DNA of 64,000 nt from Ascaphus truei (lineage: Eukaryota; Chordata; Amphibia; Anura; Ascaphidae), in NCBI GenBank assembly GCA_036426205.1, contig CM071568.1:124039042-124103041 (forward strand), written 5' to 3'. How positions within the stretch are numbered: position 1 is the stretch's first letter; every line of letters starts with the position of its first letter. Positions 45,312 to 57,119 of the stretch are shown piece by piece. The notes beneath the pieces are model-generated. The model made no database searches. It had not been told where the DNA came from and worked only from the letters and a program-made list of their open reading frames with translations. Made by a program: the position numbers and the translations under genes.

Positions 45312-47200
45312 TAATGTGGTGTTACGGCCCAATAACCTCATTCCACGCAACCTTAACTGAAATAGCATCATATAGAAAGCAAAGTGATTCAAATTAGGTT
45401 GTTTAGTATAGCGTGTGGTGTCAGTATTGTGGCGGTGAAAGGGTTAACCAGGTCAATAATAAAGGTATTATGCCTGGCTGGTTAACCCTAAACCTTGTTG
45501 GGATGGAAGGGGTTAAATTGTATGGTCACCATAATGCCATGTTTCCCCCTGCACTATTTTTATTGTCCCTGTTTTGCAGCCCAGAAGTTAGCTGCAGTTA
45601 TGAGTATATGTGAACTGTGCAAATTGTAGTCGCGACACAAGGGGGAGCTTCTAGCGCTGTGACAAGCACTGATTGAATAAGCGTGCCTGCGAGTAAGTGG
45701 CTGCCTTGAAGATGGGTATCACTTTCTAAGCCGCAGATGTTTAAACCGCAAAGTCAATTGAATAAGTGGTCTGCAGTCTAGCTGAAGTACCTGAGAGCTA
45801 CAATGTATCCAGCCGTCTCGTTACCCACTTAAGGTGATTTGGTGGCGCACGTCTGCAGTTACCGATCAAAGCCAGCACGGATACATTGTATGCCTGCTTG
45901 CAACACAGACCGATTATAGGTCAAACCGCAACCCACATCAGAGCCCCTTCAATTAAGTGGATAACTTGTGCTAGGAGAGAGCTAGCACTCTAATTTTTGG
46001 AGTACAGCTAGTTAAAAATGTACCATGAACATACATATTGGTTTTATATTTGTTGCACATACAGAACCTACATATAAAAATAAACTGTATTCCAATGATG
46101 TTTTAAATGTAAATGCAGGAACCCTTTCCTGTCAGCCCGGCAATGAATCCATTAACATGCCCATATGTTATGGATGAATGAGCTGAGGGATTTTTCATCT
46201 CCACACTTCAAAGGGCACCGTGCTAAATTGGCGCCCCAGTGTCTAGAGAAGTCTGGAGTTTAAAAGCCTCAGAGACCCAAGGTGTTAGTGTGGCCGGATT
46301 ATTGCCAAGTATCAGATACTGGTGCGAATTATGGGCGCTTCACACTTTGTAGCCAAACCCCAGACTTACTGTCGCCAGGTAAGAGGTTGGGCCCGGTATG
46401 CTAAGCAGCTTAGGTGTCAGGTTGGCGCATGCTCTTAGCAGACTGGGAAGCAACTTCTGCCCATTCTAGAAACTCCTGGCAAGTCGGGGATAGGTAGGAA
46501 AAGTTGTTCCCACTGGAGGATTGGCTGTGTATGTTAGGGATAGGGCTCTTAACCCTATAACTGCCTGCAGCCCCATCCTAGTCAGATTAATTTAAGATCA
46601 ACCAAACGTCCAAGTACAGCGTCAGCGGTTCCGGAGTGTGAGGGGTTAACTACACCGTAACGAAGAATTGCACTCCTCTTCCGGAATCCGTTTGAGCTGG
46701 GGATTCCCGAACGAATCCTGTAAGGACTTTACGAAAATATTCCTTTCGGCGGGGTTATAGGGGTGTCAAGTTCCACCCCTAGCCAAGGATTGTCGCATGG
46801 CTCAAATCGCGCACCCACTTGCATTCGTGCAGGGGTGTCCAGAGACTTTGTTGTTAAGTCATTCATTCCGTGTACATTTGATTTTCGTTTCCCCATCCCA
46901 GTTAGTGTTTTATCCAGTGTAACTGAAGATTTGTGTGTTTGTCTGAAAAAAGAAATAAATTACAAGTTTTATTTTGTCCTCTTTGTTGTGCTCAATCCAG
47001 AATCCTGTATGAATGTGTTGATGAGACCTGTCTACCGTGACAAGTATCGAGTACCAAAATATCTTAGACAAGACTAATACTATATTGTGGTGTAACGGAC
47101 CACTAGCCTCATTACACGCAACTTTAGCTGAGCTAACATCATATCGATAGCAGGTTTATGCTGGTCAGCTAACTTGTGTAGCGTGTGATGTAAAAAGTAG
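45312..47200. repeat. Diverged direct repeats, possibly an old LTR element
   Basis: A ~100-bp segment at 45315-45420 and another at 47087-47185 share the order TGGTGT-ACGG, CCTCATTACACGCAAC, TTAACTGA and TAGCGTGTGATG. They run in the same direction 1.77 kb apart. No pol-like sequence lies between. Confidence 0.5.
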
Positions 47201-47560
47201 TCCTTTTTGACCTGAGTGATCTAATGCAGCATGCATAAGCTCCTATTGGTCGATGGGGCGTGTTATTTCCCTGTCGCCCTTATACACCACCTGAGTGGGA
47301 GGTGGAGCCACTGAATTAGCCCTGTGTGTGCTGTGTTCCACCTGAGCAGCACAAGTAATTCAGCCTTTATTATATAGGCTGTCGCAGGCTTACCACCGCG
47401 ATCCGGAGGAAAGGAGTTCACTTCGGTAAAAGTATTTAAGGAAGGTGGGAGAGGAAAAACGGATGTTAAATACATTTCAGTCTAAGTGTATATTGGACTC
47501 ACTCAATGGTTCTTGCGGTGATTGCTAAATTACATGACAGTGTCATACCAATTGAACATC

Positions 47561-47602
<42 letters not shown>

Positions 47603-48214
47603 AGTTCCATAGAGAGGGCTAGAATGAACCATATTTGGTCATGTATATTTTTATTTCAGAACATACCTAAATTCTGAGGCTGATAGTTATTTGTAACAGG
47701 GCTGTTCATTTAATTTCTGTTGTACCCATTATAATTCTACAGAAGCCCTACTGCATTGTTTACAATTCTATTCTCTGATGGGGTGTTTGTACCCCTGCGT
47801 GCTGAAGAAATGTTGGAACTTTTGTGCTAGCAATGTTCAAGCCACAATAATAATATTCTTGATATACCCTGCTTCCCCCTTCTTTTTTTTTTTTCCAACA
47901 TTTATCCACAAATAATTCAACATTCAATATCCATATGTGAACCTTTAGGCTGAGTCCCCGGTGGTCACGGCGTGTGCCCCACACAAGCACAGCCCTCTAT
48001 GGGGCAGGCCCCAGCACGTGTGGGCGCCAAGTGCTGTGATGCGTACGCTAGCAGGGAAGACAAGAATGCAGCGACGTGGTCGGCGAGCAGCCAATGGCAG
48101 GGCAAATATGCCCCGTCATGTCCGTGCCCCCTGTCTGGCCGCACTCCCCTACAGCCCGCTGATCACGGCTGTAGTCTCTGCATGCGCCACCAGGCGCGCG
48201 TGCAGCAGGGAGTA

Positions 48215-48880
48215 ACATCGGTTTTGAGGAATTTTGGCCCATACCTCCTTACAAAACTGCTTAAACTCATGACCCACTTTCGGTTCAACTTCAGCTCACA
48301 GGGTAGCTTGACATTCTCCCCATAGAATCTTCTGATACAATGCAGAATTCATGGCTGTGTCAATGATAAATGTCCATGTCCTGAGGCAGCAAAGCAACCC
48401 CAAACCATCACACTCCCACTACAATGCTTCATGTTTGGGATGAGGTTCTTCAGTTTGAACGCAGTGTTTAGTTTTCGCCAAACATAACATTTCACATTGA
48501 GGCCAAAAAGTTCTACCTTTGACTCATATGTCCAGAGATCATTGTTTAACAGTTGATTTGTGGCGTCCCAAATCCTCTAGAAATGGTTTTGTAAAACGTT
48601 CTAGACTGAGCATCACTAACTGCTTTTCTGAGGTTCTCAGAGATTTCTTTTTGATCGTGGCATGACTTGTTTCCACATACCTGTATGGTAAAGACAAAAC
48701 TCAAAGTTTTTGATCTTTATACAGGGTGGAGCCTCCCAAACTCACCCCTGAAGATCCAACTAATTCTTTAAACCACTGATTCTAATTATGACCTTTTCAT
48801 TTGGCTGATAAAACCAGGGTTTTACTTACTTTTTAGCATACCCTGACCCATAATTACTCATTGTCTAATTCAATGGTTAA
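48215..48880 (-). mobile_element. Tc1/mariner transposon fragment
   Basis: Read on the minus strand it encodes LWTYESKVELFGLNVKCYVW and later a MVWGCFAASGHG-like motif, both standard for Tc1-type transposases. The frame is broken repeatedly. The N-terminal DNA-binding part and clear ends are missing. Confidence 0.85.
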
Positions 48881-48897
48881 TACAAACTAGTGTTGCA

Positions 48898-49482
48898 CTG
48901 GTTCTGGATACTAGGGGGGGGGGAGAATTACCCGACCAGGTAACCGGCTACTCAGCCGGGAAGTTTTGACTTACCTGCGGCAGAGGGTGAGGAAGATCAC
49001 GGCGACCTCCTTCAGGCGATGCCAGTAGAGGACGTCACTTCAGCCGGAGGGAGCAGCTGAAGACATCCTTCACAGCCGGTGCCGGTGGGAGCGGAGGAAC
49101 ATGTGACCGGAGCAGGAACGTTACTATTGGACAGCCGGGGAGGAGCGCGACTTTCGTGGCAGCTTCTCCCCGGCTGTCCAATAGTAACGCTCCTGCTCCG
49201 GTCACATGTTCCTCCGCTCCCACCGGCTGTGAAGGATGTCTTCAGCTGTTCCCACCGGCAGAAGAGTGACGTCCTTTGCTGCCATCGCCTGAAGGATGTC
49301 TTCCGCTGCTCCCGCCACCACCAGGATGTGGCCTGGTTCTTCTCGCCCTCCGCCGCCGGCTGCAGGTAAGTCTTCTGCTGCTCTGCTCTTGCCGTTCTCC
49401 AACAGGAGGATCGAGGGAGCAGAGCAGAAATTACCCGGGTCCGGGTACTGAAAATATGGCTGGGTACCCGGTACATCACTAA
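48898..49482. mobile_element. hAT-like palindromic MITE
   Basis: The termini TAGTGTTGCACTGG and, other strand, TTAGTGATGTACCGG are related. The centre is a near-perfect inverted repeat, arms about 49050-49139 and 49168-49260 with a ~28-bp spacer, containing CATGTGACCGGAGCAGGAAC. The open frames seen on both strands here come from this symmetry. Confidence 0.75.
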
Positions 49483-50297
49483 TAGAAACCCTATTGGATA
49501 TTTAAGAAAATACCTGGTTTTGATTCAAGAAGGTTAAAATGGAAAACTATGGAATTTCTATAATTATCATTGGAGTCACAAAATTTCCTTGCCACTGTAT
49601 ATATCCTCATGTTTCCAAAATAAAGCTACCAGAACATCTAAGGATATTATTTGTGAAGGGCTTCGGCAGTATAAAGGTACTGGAAGCAGTGCCAAATACG
49701 TCTAACGGGAACAATATACAATTCTGAAACCAGCATGGCATAGTGATTTTATAAAAAATATATATTTTATTACTGCATATATTGCTAAACTAGGATTAGC
49801 AGAGCTCCTATTTCAGTAGTTGTTGCGATAAGTATTTCTAAGTATTTATAATACCCCCATCACATCACATCCCCCCCCCCCCCCCGCTCTGGCATCACAT
49901 CCCCCCCCCTCCTCCTCTCTTGCATCACATCCCCCGCCCTCCCCATCTCTTGCATCACATCCCCCGCCCTCCTCATAGTCTTACCTCCCCGTTAAAATTC
50001 CTTATCTGGCTGGGGAGGTCCTCCCTGGCACCAGAAGTTATGCCTTGCACAGACCCTGCAGTTACTTCCCGATTGGACCGCAGGAGATGGCTTCCTCCCC
50101 CCTCCCACCCCCTTGCCATCCTCTGCCCCCACTAATCCCGCCATCACCCTCTACCGCTCTCCTCCTCTGTACGTTCTGCTCCCACTCTCATCCCTCTGCC
50201 CCCCAAAATGTGCTTCTGCCTAGTGGTTGCACCGGCCCTGTCTTTCTTGCTTGGTATATGTATATAAAATGTGCTTTATTTTTATTTTTTTATGTAG

Positions 50298-50471
50298 TAT
50301 TGACCTGACCAGTGATGAGGTGGTAGGCCTCATACCAGCACCTGTGGCCAACACCACTACCGTAAGAGAAGAGGACGAGAGTCACTTTTCCTTCATGACT
50401 TGGAATATAGATGGACTTGATCAATCAAACCTTCAAGAACGGGCTCGAGGTGTGTGCTCTTATTTGGCCCT
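50298..50471 (+). CDS. TDP2: TDP2 exon 3 (start of EEP catalytic domain)
   Basis: The acceptor TATGTAG precedes it and GTAAGT follows, leaving the phase split in a Leu codon. It encodes an acidic linker and then FMTWNIDGLDQSNLQERARG. The Asn of TWNID (residue 123) is a catalytic residue of the endonuclease/exonuclease/phosphatase fold, and the RARGV segment is conserved. The split Cys codon from exon 2 closes in frame. Confidence 0.97.
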
Positions 50472-51170
50472 GTAAGTATATGATCATTTTGTGCACCGTT
50501 TTGGATTTGCATCATATAACACCATTTTTATCTTTTCTTTAATCTGGCATTATCTTGTTGTTTTTCACATTCCCATTGTGCTGAAGATGCCTGAAAATGT
50601 ATAATACATTATGATATTAATTGAGTGATCAAATGAGTGAAACTACACTCCTGTAGGACATTCTTACTTGTGCAGACATCTGTAGACTGGTTGGGTTTTA
50701 TAGTAACTTCACAATCTGTAGCTGAGCCCTTGTAAGTTCCCTTACCTTGTCTCTGACAGCTTCGGTCGAAGCGTTGCCATGGCAACGTGGCGTCAAATGA
50801 CACAGCGGGGTCACGTGACGGGGCAACGCGATGTCACATGACGCCGGAGACAAGGTATGGGGCAGGCAGGGGGGCACAGGGGAAGCAGTTTGCGAACCCC
50901 TGCCCTAGACCACTGGAAGGGCTAATGGTGGGGAGATAAATAAAAAATAAACTTTATTCCCCAACTATCTTATTGGTTAAAGGCTTATTCTCCCTTAACC
51001 TTTTTTGTTTTGTTTTTAGTGCCAGAGGCACCAGCGACAGTCCTCAGTGATTAAATAATTACAACACCCCTCTAGTGACGTGACCAGGGGGGGTCTCGTT
51101 TCCCTTTAGATCACTTGCTGCTGTTGTCCTGTAGAACCTTCTCCCCATACTCATGTTATCTATATCTCAA

Positions 51171-51370
51171 AGGGATAGGCACACCAAAAATATGCAAAAA
51201 AATATATATATATTTTATTGGCGTCAGTTCTTTGCATATATTGGGTGTGCCTATCCCTTTGTTAATTTTGTACAGTACCTTTTTTGCAGGTACTCTGATA
51301 GCAGCACCCTCTCCAGTAGTCTGGCCTATACTATTTAAGTGTGTGCCACATCCCCTTCACATTGAGAGAT
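51171..51370 (+). repeat. Fold-back element, first copy
   Basis: GGGATAGGCACACC at 51171 is mirrored by GGTGTGCCTATCCC at about 51243, forming a ~28-nt stem. The following 110 bp recur inverted at 52540-52650. Confidence 0.85.
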
Positions 51371-51454
51371 CTATATATTTCTATCCACCCGACACATACA
51401 CACTAGTGGAATTACCCAGCATTGCCATGGGGTGAGGGAGTATGTCCAAAGTAG

Positions 51455-51601
51455 AGAGAGATATATATATATATATAGAGATAGAGAGAGAGAGATGAGA
51501 AATAGAGAGATAGAGATAGAGAGGATGATATAGATAGTGAGAGATAGATATAGTAGTATAGATAGATATATTATATAGATAGATAGATAGATATAGATGA
51601 G

Positions 51602-51635
<34 letters not shown>

Positions 51636-51665
51636 GATAATATATAGATTAGAATATATATATAT
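51455..51665. repeat. GATA/AT-rich microsatellite
   Basis: Runs of GATA, GAGA and TATA units. Confidence 0.93.
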
Positions 51666-52539
51666 AGACAAAATCACCAAAAAATCTACTCGCCACACAA
51701 AAAAATCTACTCGCCACCTAGTACCAAACGTGTGCTGCTTGGGCCAATATTTACTCGCCCGGGGGTTAAATCCACTCGCCCGGGGCGAGCAAATGTATAG
51801 GTTTGTCGAACACTGTATATATATATATATTATTTTATTTCCCATTTCTAACATTAGTTGGATTGCTTTGTGTCTCAATCTTTAGTTGGATTGGATTGCT
51901 TTGTGTCTCAATCTTTGTTCTTCAAGTCGGTTACTCCTTTGTTCCGTTTTCAAAACTTCAACTCTAACCTGTGTAACATACACCATTTTTTATAGTAGAT
52001 CTTAATGGTTATTTGTTAAATATTTATCACCAATTTGCCCCCTAAACTACTCCTCCCCATCGTGTGTGCGCTCCTGACACCACTCCAGCCAGTCGCCCGT
52101 GTGACCCCATATTTCTCCCCCATCAACTGTCTAGTCCCTGCTCTTTGCTTCTCTCACCCCCACCCTCCCTATAACAACCACCCTCTCCTTCTTCCTCGTT
52201 GTCCTGGCACCCCCGTCTCCTCTGCCGCCTCCTATCCGCATCCGCCATTTCTCTTAAGTGATTCAGCCACTGGGTGTTGTACCTGGTAGGCTGTATATCT
52301 GGCATGTGTGATCATACTAGTGACATCATTGAGTGGCAGACATCTTGTACAGCTGACCCCTTGTAAGAAAACATACCTAAGCCTTTTTATATAGATATAC
52401 GAAGCTATGGGCCAAACGTACCAAAACCAACCTACGCTCTTACTTTTGATCCTATTAGATAGCATGCCAAGTTTGGTGGCTCTAGGATTAAGCGTGTGGA
52501 TTTGTATAGCCGGACAAACAAACACTTTGTGGATTAGTG

Positions 52540-52735
52540 TAGATATCAACGAGAAGGAATTGTGGCACACACACTTAAATAATATAGACCAGACTACTAG
52601 AAAGGGTGCTGCTAGCAGAGTACCTATGAGGTACTGTACAAAAATAACAATGGGATGGGCACACCCAAAATATGCAAAGAATTGAGGCCAATAAGACATA
52701 TTTTGCATATTTTTGGTGTGCCTATCCCTTTATTT
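52540..52735 (-). repeat. Fold-back element, second copy, inverted
   Basis: The reverse complement matches 51171-51370, including its own hairpin of GGGCACACCCAAAATATGC with GCATATTTTTGGTGTGCC. Confidence 0.85.
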
Positions 52736-52960
52736 ATGTACATGCATACATATCATTTTTTTTATTTTTTTTCCAGTATGAAGAACTTGGGTAACAAAAG
52801 GCAAAAAGGCGTAGTGCTACATCTAACTTGATATCTAATCTATCTCTCTAGCTTATAAGCAATGGTCATTTAGTTAAATTATTTGGCCAAAGTAAGCTAA
52901 GCATGCAACCACATCACTGTATGGCCCACCTGTAGGTCCTAACACTGTTGCACCTGCAAA

Positions 52961-52996
<36 letters not shown>

Positions 52997-53389
52997 GTGT
53001 GTGTGTTGCTACCCCCCTGGTTCTTAAGTTTTTGATCCTTTCTGTCTGCTTGTGTTTCTGGGCTCTTTTGAGAAACCTGTATGGCTATCCAAGCCTCACT
53101 CCCACAGGTCCATAGAAAGCCGCCTTGGTTTTATTATTTTATCGCAATGGATTTGGAATGCTTTGCTACTATTTATTGCATAGTCGCATGTATATCATTT
53201 ATTTATTTGTAAAGATTCATTTATTCCATTGATGAACGAAAAAGGAAATACAGTCCCTGGGCAATATAAGATATTACACACGCACACCAATGCTATTGAT
53301 AGCAGTCCCTTTTTAAAATTTAATTCTTCTTCACACATTGGTTGTGGAAGGCACACTACATCCTTATAATATAGTTTTTGTTAATACAG

Positions 53390-53481
53390 GTACAATCCGG
53401 ATGTAGTATTTTTGCAAGAGGTTATTCCGCCATACTATGACTACCTAAAGAAGAGGGCGGTCAGCTACACCATCATTCCAG
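53390..53481 (+). CDS. TDP2: TDP2 exon 4
   Basis: Between an AATACAG acceptor and a GTATTT donor. It encodes YNPDVVFLQEVIPPYYDYLK and RAVSYTIIP. Glu of LQEV (residue 155) is a metal-binding catalytic residue in the family. Confidence 0.97.
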
Positions 53482-54044
53482 GTATTTCTTTTGTTCGTTG
53501 TATGGATACAAGTAGGTGGGAAACAAAGAGGATGTAGAAAATAATATTTTATTAAACCTATTAGGATGAAAAAGAGACCATGCAAAATGTGATTATGGAG
53601 GTGGGAGTATCTATATGTAATCTCACACACATACAGGCATGCCCATGTGAGAAACAACTCAGGGTTTTTTTTTTTTATACACCAGGCTCCCCATACGTGC
53701 ACCTTCATGAAGACTTATCAGGACACATGGTAGCCTTAACTACAGAGTTGGTCAGCAATACAATATGTCTTATTTTCTTTTCTGTCTGTTAGTGAGAGGT
53801 GAAGGAATATAGGTATAGACGTACAGGAAAGAAAGGCATACGGAAATGGTGTCTGGAAGAGTTCAAAAACCATTCGCCTCATAAGGAGTTGAGTAGTTTT
53901 GACATCAGTGTTTGAAATATCTGATATTCTGACACATGGAGAAAAATACATAGATGTTCACTGTATAGTTTTGTTTGCTATTTTCTCTCTGCATAAACAT
54001 TCAGTGTGGTTTGTTTTTAAATGAAAGCAATACTTTCTTTTTAG

Positions 54045-54163
54045 GAAATGATGACGGCTATTTCACTGCCATAATGCTGAAAAACTCTAGGGTAAACTTA
54101 ATAAGACAAGAAATTGTACCCTTCCCAACCACATCTATGATGAGAAACTTGCTTGTAGCAAAT
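54045..54163 (+). CDS. TDP2: TDP2 exon 5
   Basis: Between a TTTTTAG acceptor and a GTAAGT donor (phase 0). It encodes NDDGYFTAIMLKNSRVNL, then IVPFPTTSMMRNLLVAN. The FTAIMLK and PFP...MMRNLL stretches are strongly conserved in TDP2. Confidence 0.97.
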
Positions 54164-55613
54164 GTAAGTACATACATGTCCTCTGGTCAATAGCTGAAGT
54201 GCATTCAAGAAAGTAGGTGTGTGTGTATTCTTTATATAGCACAAACAGTGTCAGCAGCGCGTCACAAGAGACAGTTCCATTAGTATTGTGACTGCTTTTG
54301 AGAATCTAAACAGTGTTGCAAATGGTAGCTTTGCTATGCTTTGTATGCTTTAAAAACGGGATGTTGAGAGCCATTTTAAAATGAATCCCTTAAAGTCAAA
54401 CATTGTGCATATGATGTATATCTATATCATATATATTTGTTTGTTTTTAATTTAAAAAAAAGTCATGGTACTTTTGTGTGGTCCCATGATTTGTAAATAA
54501 AGTGTCTATTCTGTACCCCCTCATACCATCGCACTGTGACCCTGCTGCCTTAGTGTCTTTCTCTCCCTGCTAATACCGCTTTGTCCATTTATCTAACAGA
54601 CGTTTTAGACACATAGTGAAGGAAAGTACTTGATTATTTCGGAGCTAGAAGTGATTAAAGGTATTGAGGCCTAGATTCACTAAAGGAAAAAAGAGGCTGC
54701 ATTTATCAGCAATTTTATTTATGGCCATATTGACTTTCCACACAAAGGAGAGATTCCCATAACACACGGTTTTGCGACAATGCAGAAACTTTTTTTCAAT
54801 GAAAAATGCTTTATCTTAAAACGTAATTTGGCCAAGTCCACAAAAATACTATGACTCTAGAATAAATCCAAGTAGATATCTCGGGAGTGAATTGCCACAG
54901 AGGAGTGAAGGAGAACCTACAAACAAAAGGTTATATAGCCTCTCACTGACAGATGGGTGCTTTGGTTACACCGAAATCGGGGATTAAGAGATTTTATATA
55001 GCAGTAAAAAAAAAAAAAACCTGCTGATATGTTCTTGGCCTGCTCTGAGTGAGCCTGCTACACAAGTCCATGTTTGTAGTATTGTGTATAAAATAAGTTA
55101 TTCGGTGAGGGAATCTCTCTCATGAGGTTCTTAACGTGGCATTGGATCTTGCTTGGTTTAGTTTTTAATAAATGCATCAGTTCCGCTTCTAAAAGGCGCT
55201 GTAATTATCGACGCTGTCGACCGCTCTGTTCTCCCGCGATCGATCGGCGAAGATCCTGCGCATGCAACATGGCCGCCTATTTCACAAGCGCAAATGCTGT
55301 GACTTCATAAAATAGTTGCTATAGCAACCCAAGGAAGCTTAATACATTCAAACTCATTAACAATGGCATAAACAGTGGGGGGAGGGGGGAGTGGAGGGAA
55401 GTAGTCAAATAAGTTTTATCTAATACTACAAAACTGATTTATTAAAATAAAACACAGTATTTTGAAGGACTAAAAATTAACCAATGGAACTGACACATAA
55501 TTCAATTTGCTGACTTAACTTTTTTTTTTTTTTTTTTTTAATGAAATATATGTATGTATATATTAGCAGCTCTTGAATTTGATCCAGTCATGGTTTTTTT
55601 AAATCTCTCAAAG
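54164..55613 (+). other. TDP2 intron 5, no further exon
   Basis: Contains a MITE-like start GGCCTAGATTCACTAA (54667), a GATCGATCGGCGAAGAT repeat segment (55238-55254) and a T-run (55519-55539). Confidence 0.6.
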
Positions 55614-55784
55614 GTAAATATCTCTGGCAACAATATTTGCCTCATGACCGCTCACTTGGAGAGCACCAAAGATCATTCTGGGGAACGCCTGAAGCAGCTG
55701 AGTGCGGTGTGGAAGAAGATGCAAGAGGTTCCTGCATCAAGCACTGTAATATTTGGTGGGGATACAAACCTTCGGGACCAGGAG
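55614..55784 (+). CDS. TDP2: TDP2 exon 6
   Basis: Begins after CTCAAAG and ends at a GTGAGC donor, both phase 0. It encodes VNISGNNICLMTAHLEST and VIFGGDTNLRDQE. The HLES and GDTNLRD motifs include the catalytic Asp265 and Asn267 of the phosphodiesterase. Confidence 0.98.
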
Positions 55785-56156
55785 GTGAGCAGGGAAACCG
55801 GCTGTGCAAATCCTTTTACATAATCTCTGACCCATAAAGTCTCGCTCGTATTTTTTACTTCTGTGTGTACGTTTGGCGATTGTGATACCTTTTTCTGGGA
55901 CCAGCATGAGAGATCCTGGATGAAATAAGGGCCACATGGAGCTTTCAAAACAGCTCATGTTTCAAGTGGACAGCACACTTTTGGGGTTTGATGGCTCTGT
56001 AACCTGAAGCTAGCAATTTTAGTTTTTTTCTTTTAATGCTAAACTGAGAGTTGGCAAAACCGTTTATTAGACGCTTAGAGGGGGTGAAATAAGCTGCATA
56101 CCATGAAGTTACTCCATTGCTAGATAGATTGATGTGTGCGTTTTTTGTCTCTGCAG

Positions 56157-56438
56157 GTAGCAAAACTTGGAGGCCTGCCAAGCAGCATTTTGGACGTTTG
56201 GGAGTTTTTGGGAAAACCAGAGCACTGTCGCTATACGTGGGACACAAAAGCAAACAACAATCTCCGGGCCGCATACACCTGCAGGATGCGCTTTGACAGG
56301 ATACTGTACCGAGCTGCTGCTGATGGGGGCCAGGTGATCCCTCAGTTCCTGGATATTATTGGCGTGGAAAAGCTGGACTGTGGCCGATTTCCCAGTGATC
56401 ACTGGGGCCTGTTGTGTGACTTTGATGTGATATTGTGA
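56157..56438 (+). CDS. TDP2: TDP2 exon 7 (C-terminal, stop)
   Basis: After a CTGCAG acceptor, 93 codons and TGA (56436-56438). It encodes GGLPSSILDVWEFLGKPEHC, then CRMRFDRILYRAAA and DCGRFPSDHWGLLCDFDVIL. His354 of SDHWG is the general-acid/base His of the family. Exons 1-7 sum to 1098 nt, that is 365 residues, close to the 362 of human TDP2. All four catalytic residues (Asn123, Glu155, Asp265, His354) are present, so the gene appears functional. Confidence 0.98.
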   Translation, partial: VAKLGGLPSSILDVWEFLGKPEHCRYTWDTKANNNLRAAYTCRMRFDRILYRAAADGGQVIPQFLDIIGVEKLDCGRFPSDHWGLLCDFDVIL

Positions 56439-56790
56439 AACAAATTCTATGTTAATGGACAGATTTCTTTTAATAACTTTTTAATTCAAGTAATCCTCTT
56501 TCTTGAGTTTTTTTACTTTAGTTGATTAATGTCTTTTTAGACTGGGCGTGGACTGAAGAATACACCCTGGCACCTGTAATAATTTTCTATAAATTGACAT
56601 TATACGCAATGTGTCTGTACTAACATCCAACCAATGGCTGAGCTTTGATACGGTTCAGGAAAAAGAGCCAAACCATAGACTTTGAAACAAAGTTTCCTGG
56701 CTTGGAAAAGCTTATACCACTGCTATTATGGGAGATTCTGATTTGACATAAAGGGGGTGGTGAAGTTGTTATTTAATGCGTTCCATCATG

Positions 56791-56796
56791 AATAAA
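56791..56796 (+). terminator. Likely TDP2 polyadenylation signal
   Basis: AATAAA lies 353 bp after the stop. A second AATAAA near 57085 could act as an alternative. Confidence 0.6.
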
Positions 56797-57119
56797 AACG
56801 TTATAAAATATATGTTCATAATTACTATTTTTGGATATTGCATTCTATACGCAAACCAGCTTTTGAAGGGGCTGGGCCAGTTAGAGAAACTGTGAGGGCA
56901 TGTAAACAACACATGGGAAGAGGAGCAAGACTTTAGTGCTGCTATGCAAGGCGTGACATGGGAAATGTAGTGCCTTACTGGTGCTTTGGCTAAAAATGTG
57001 AACAAACATTTGACAATCTACTGTATAGAAACAGGAAAACTGCGCACCAGATTGTGAAAAGGTGTGTGTATATATTTGAGTTTTCAAATAAACTCAGATT
57101 ATCTAGATGACAGTGAAAA

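Larger units (their letters stand above)
44352..50297 (+). other. TDP2 intron 2
   Basis: 5.9 kb with GT microsatellites (44787-44808, 47560-47598), an old LTR-like repeat pair, a Tc1 fragment, a palindromic hAT element and C-rich low-complexity DNA (49869-49980). No additional exon is seen. Confidence 0.7.
50472..53389 (+). other. TDP2 intron 3
   Basis: Contains a hAT terminal fragment (about 50780-50910), an inverted element pair (51171-51370 and 52540-52735), a GATA/AT microsatellite (51455-51665), a segment with repeated ACTCGCC (51690-51790) and a GT run (52963-53007). No exon is seen. Confidence 0.7.

Noticed and set aside
48960..49482. Overlapping frames on both strands of 60-155 codons
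   Set aside because: They mirror each other because of the palindrome in a MITE.
51381..51878. 165-codon minus-strand frame rich in Ile, Tyr and Ser
   Set aside because: It translates a GATA/AT microsatellite.
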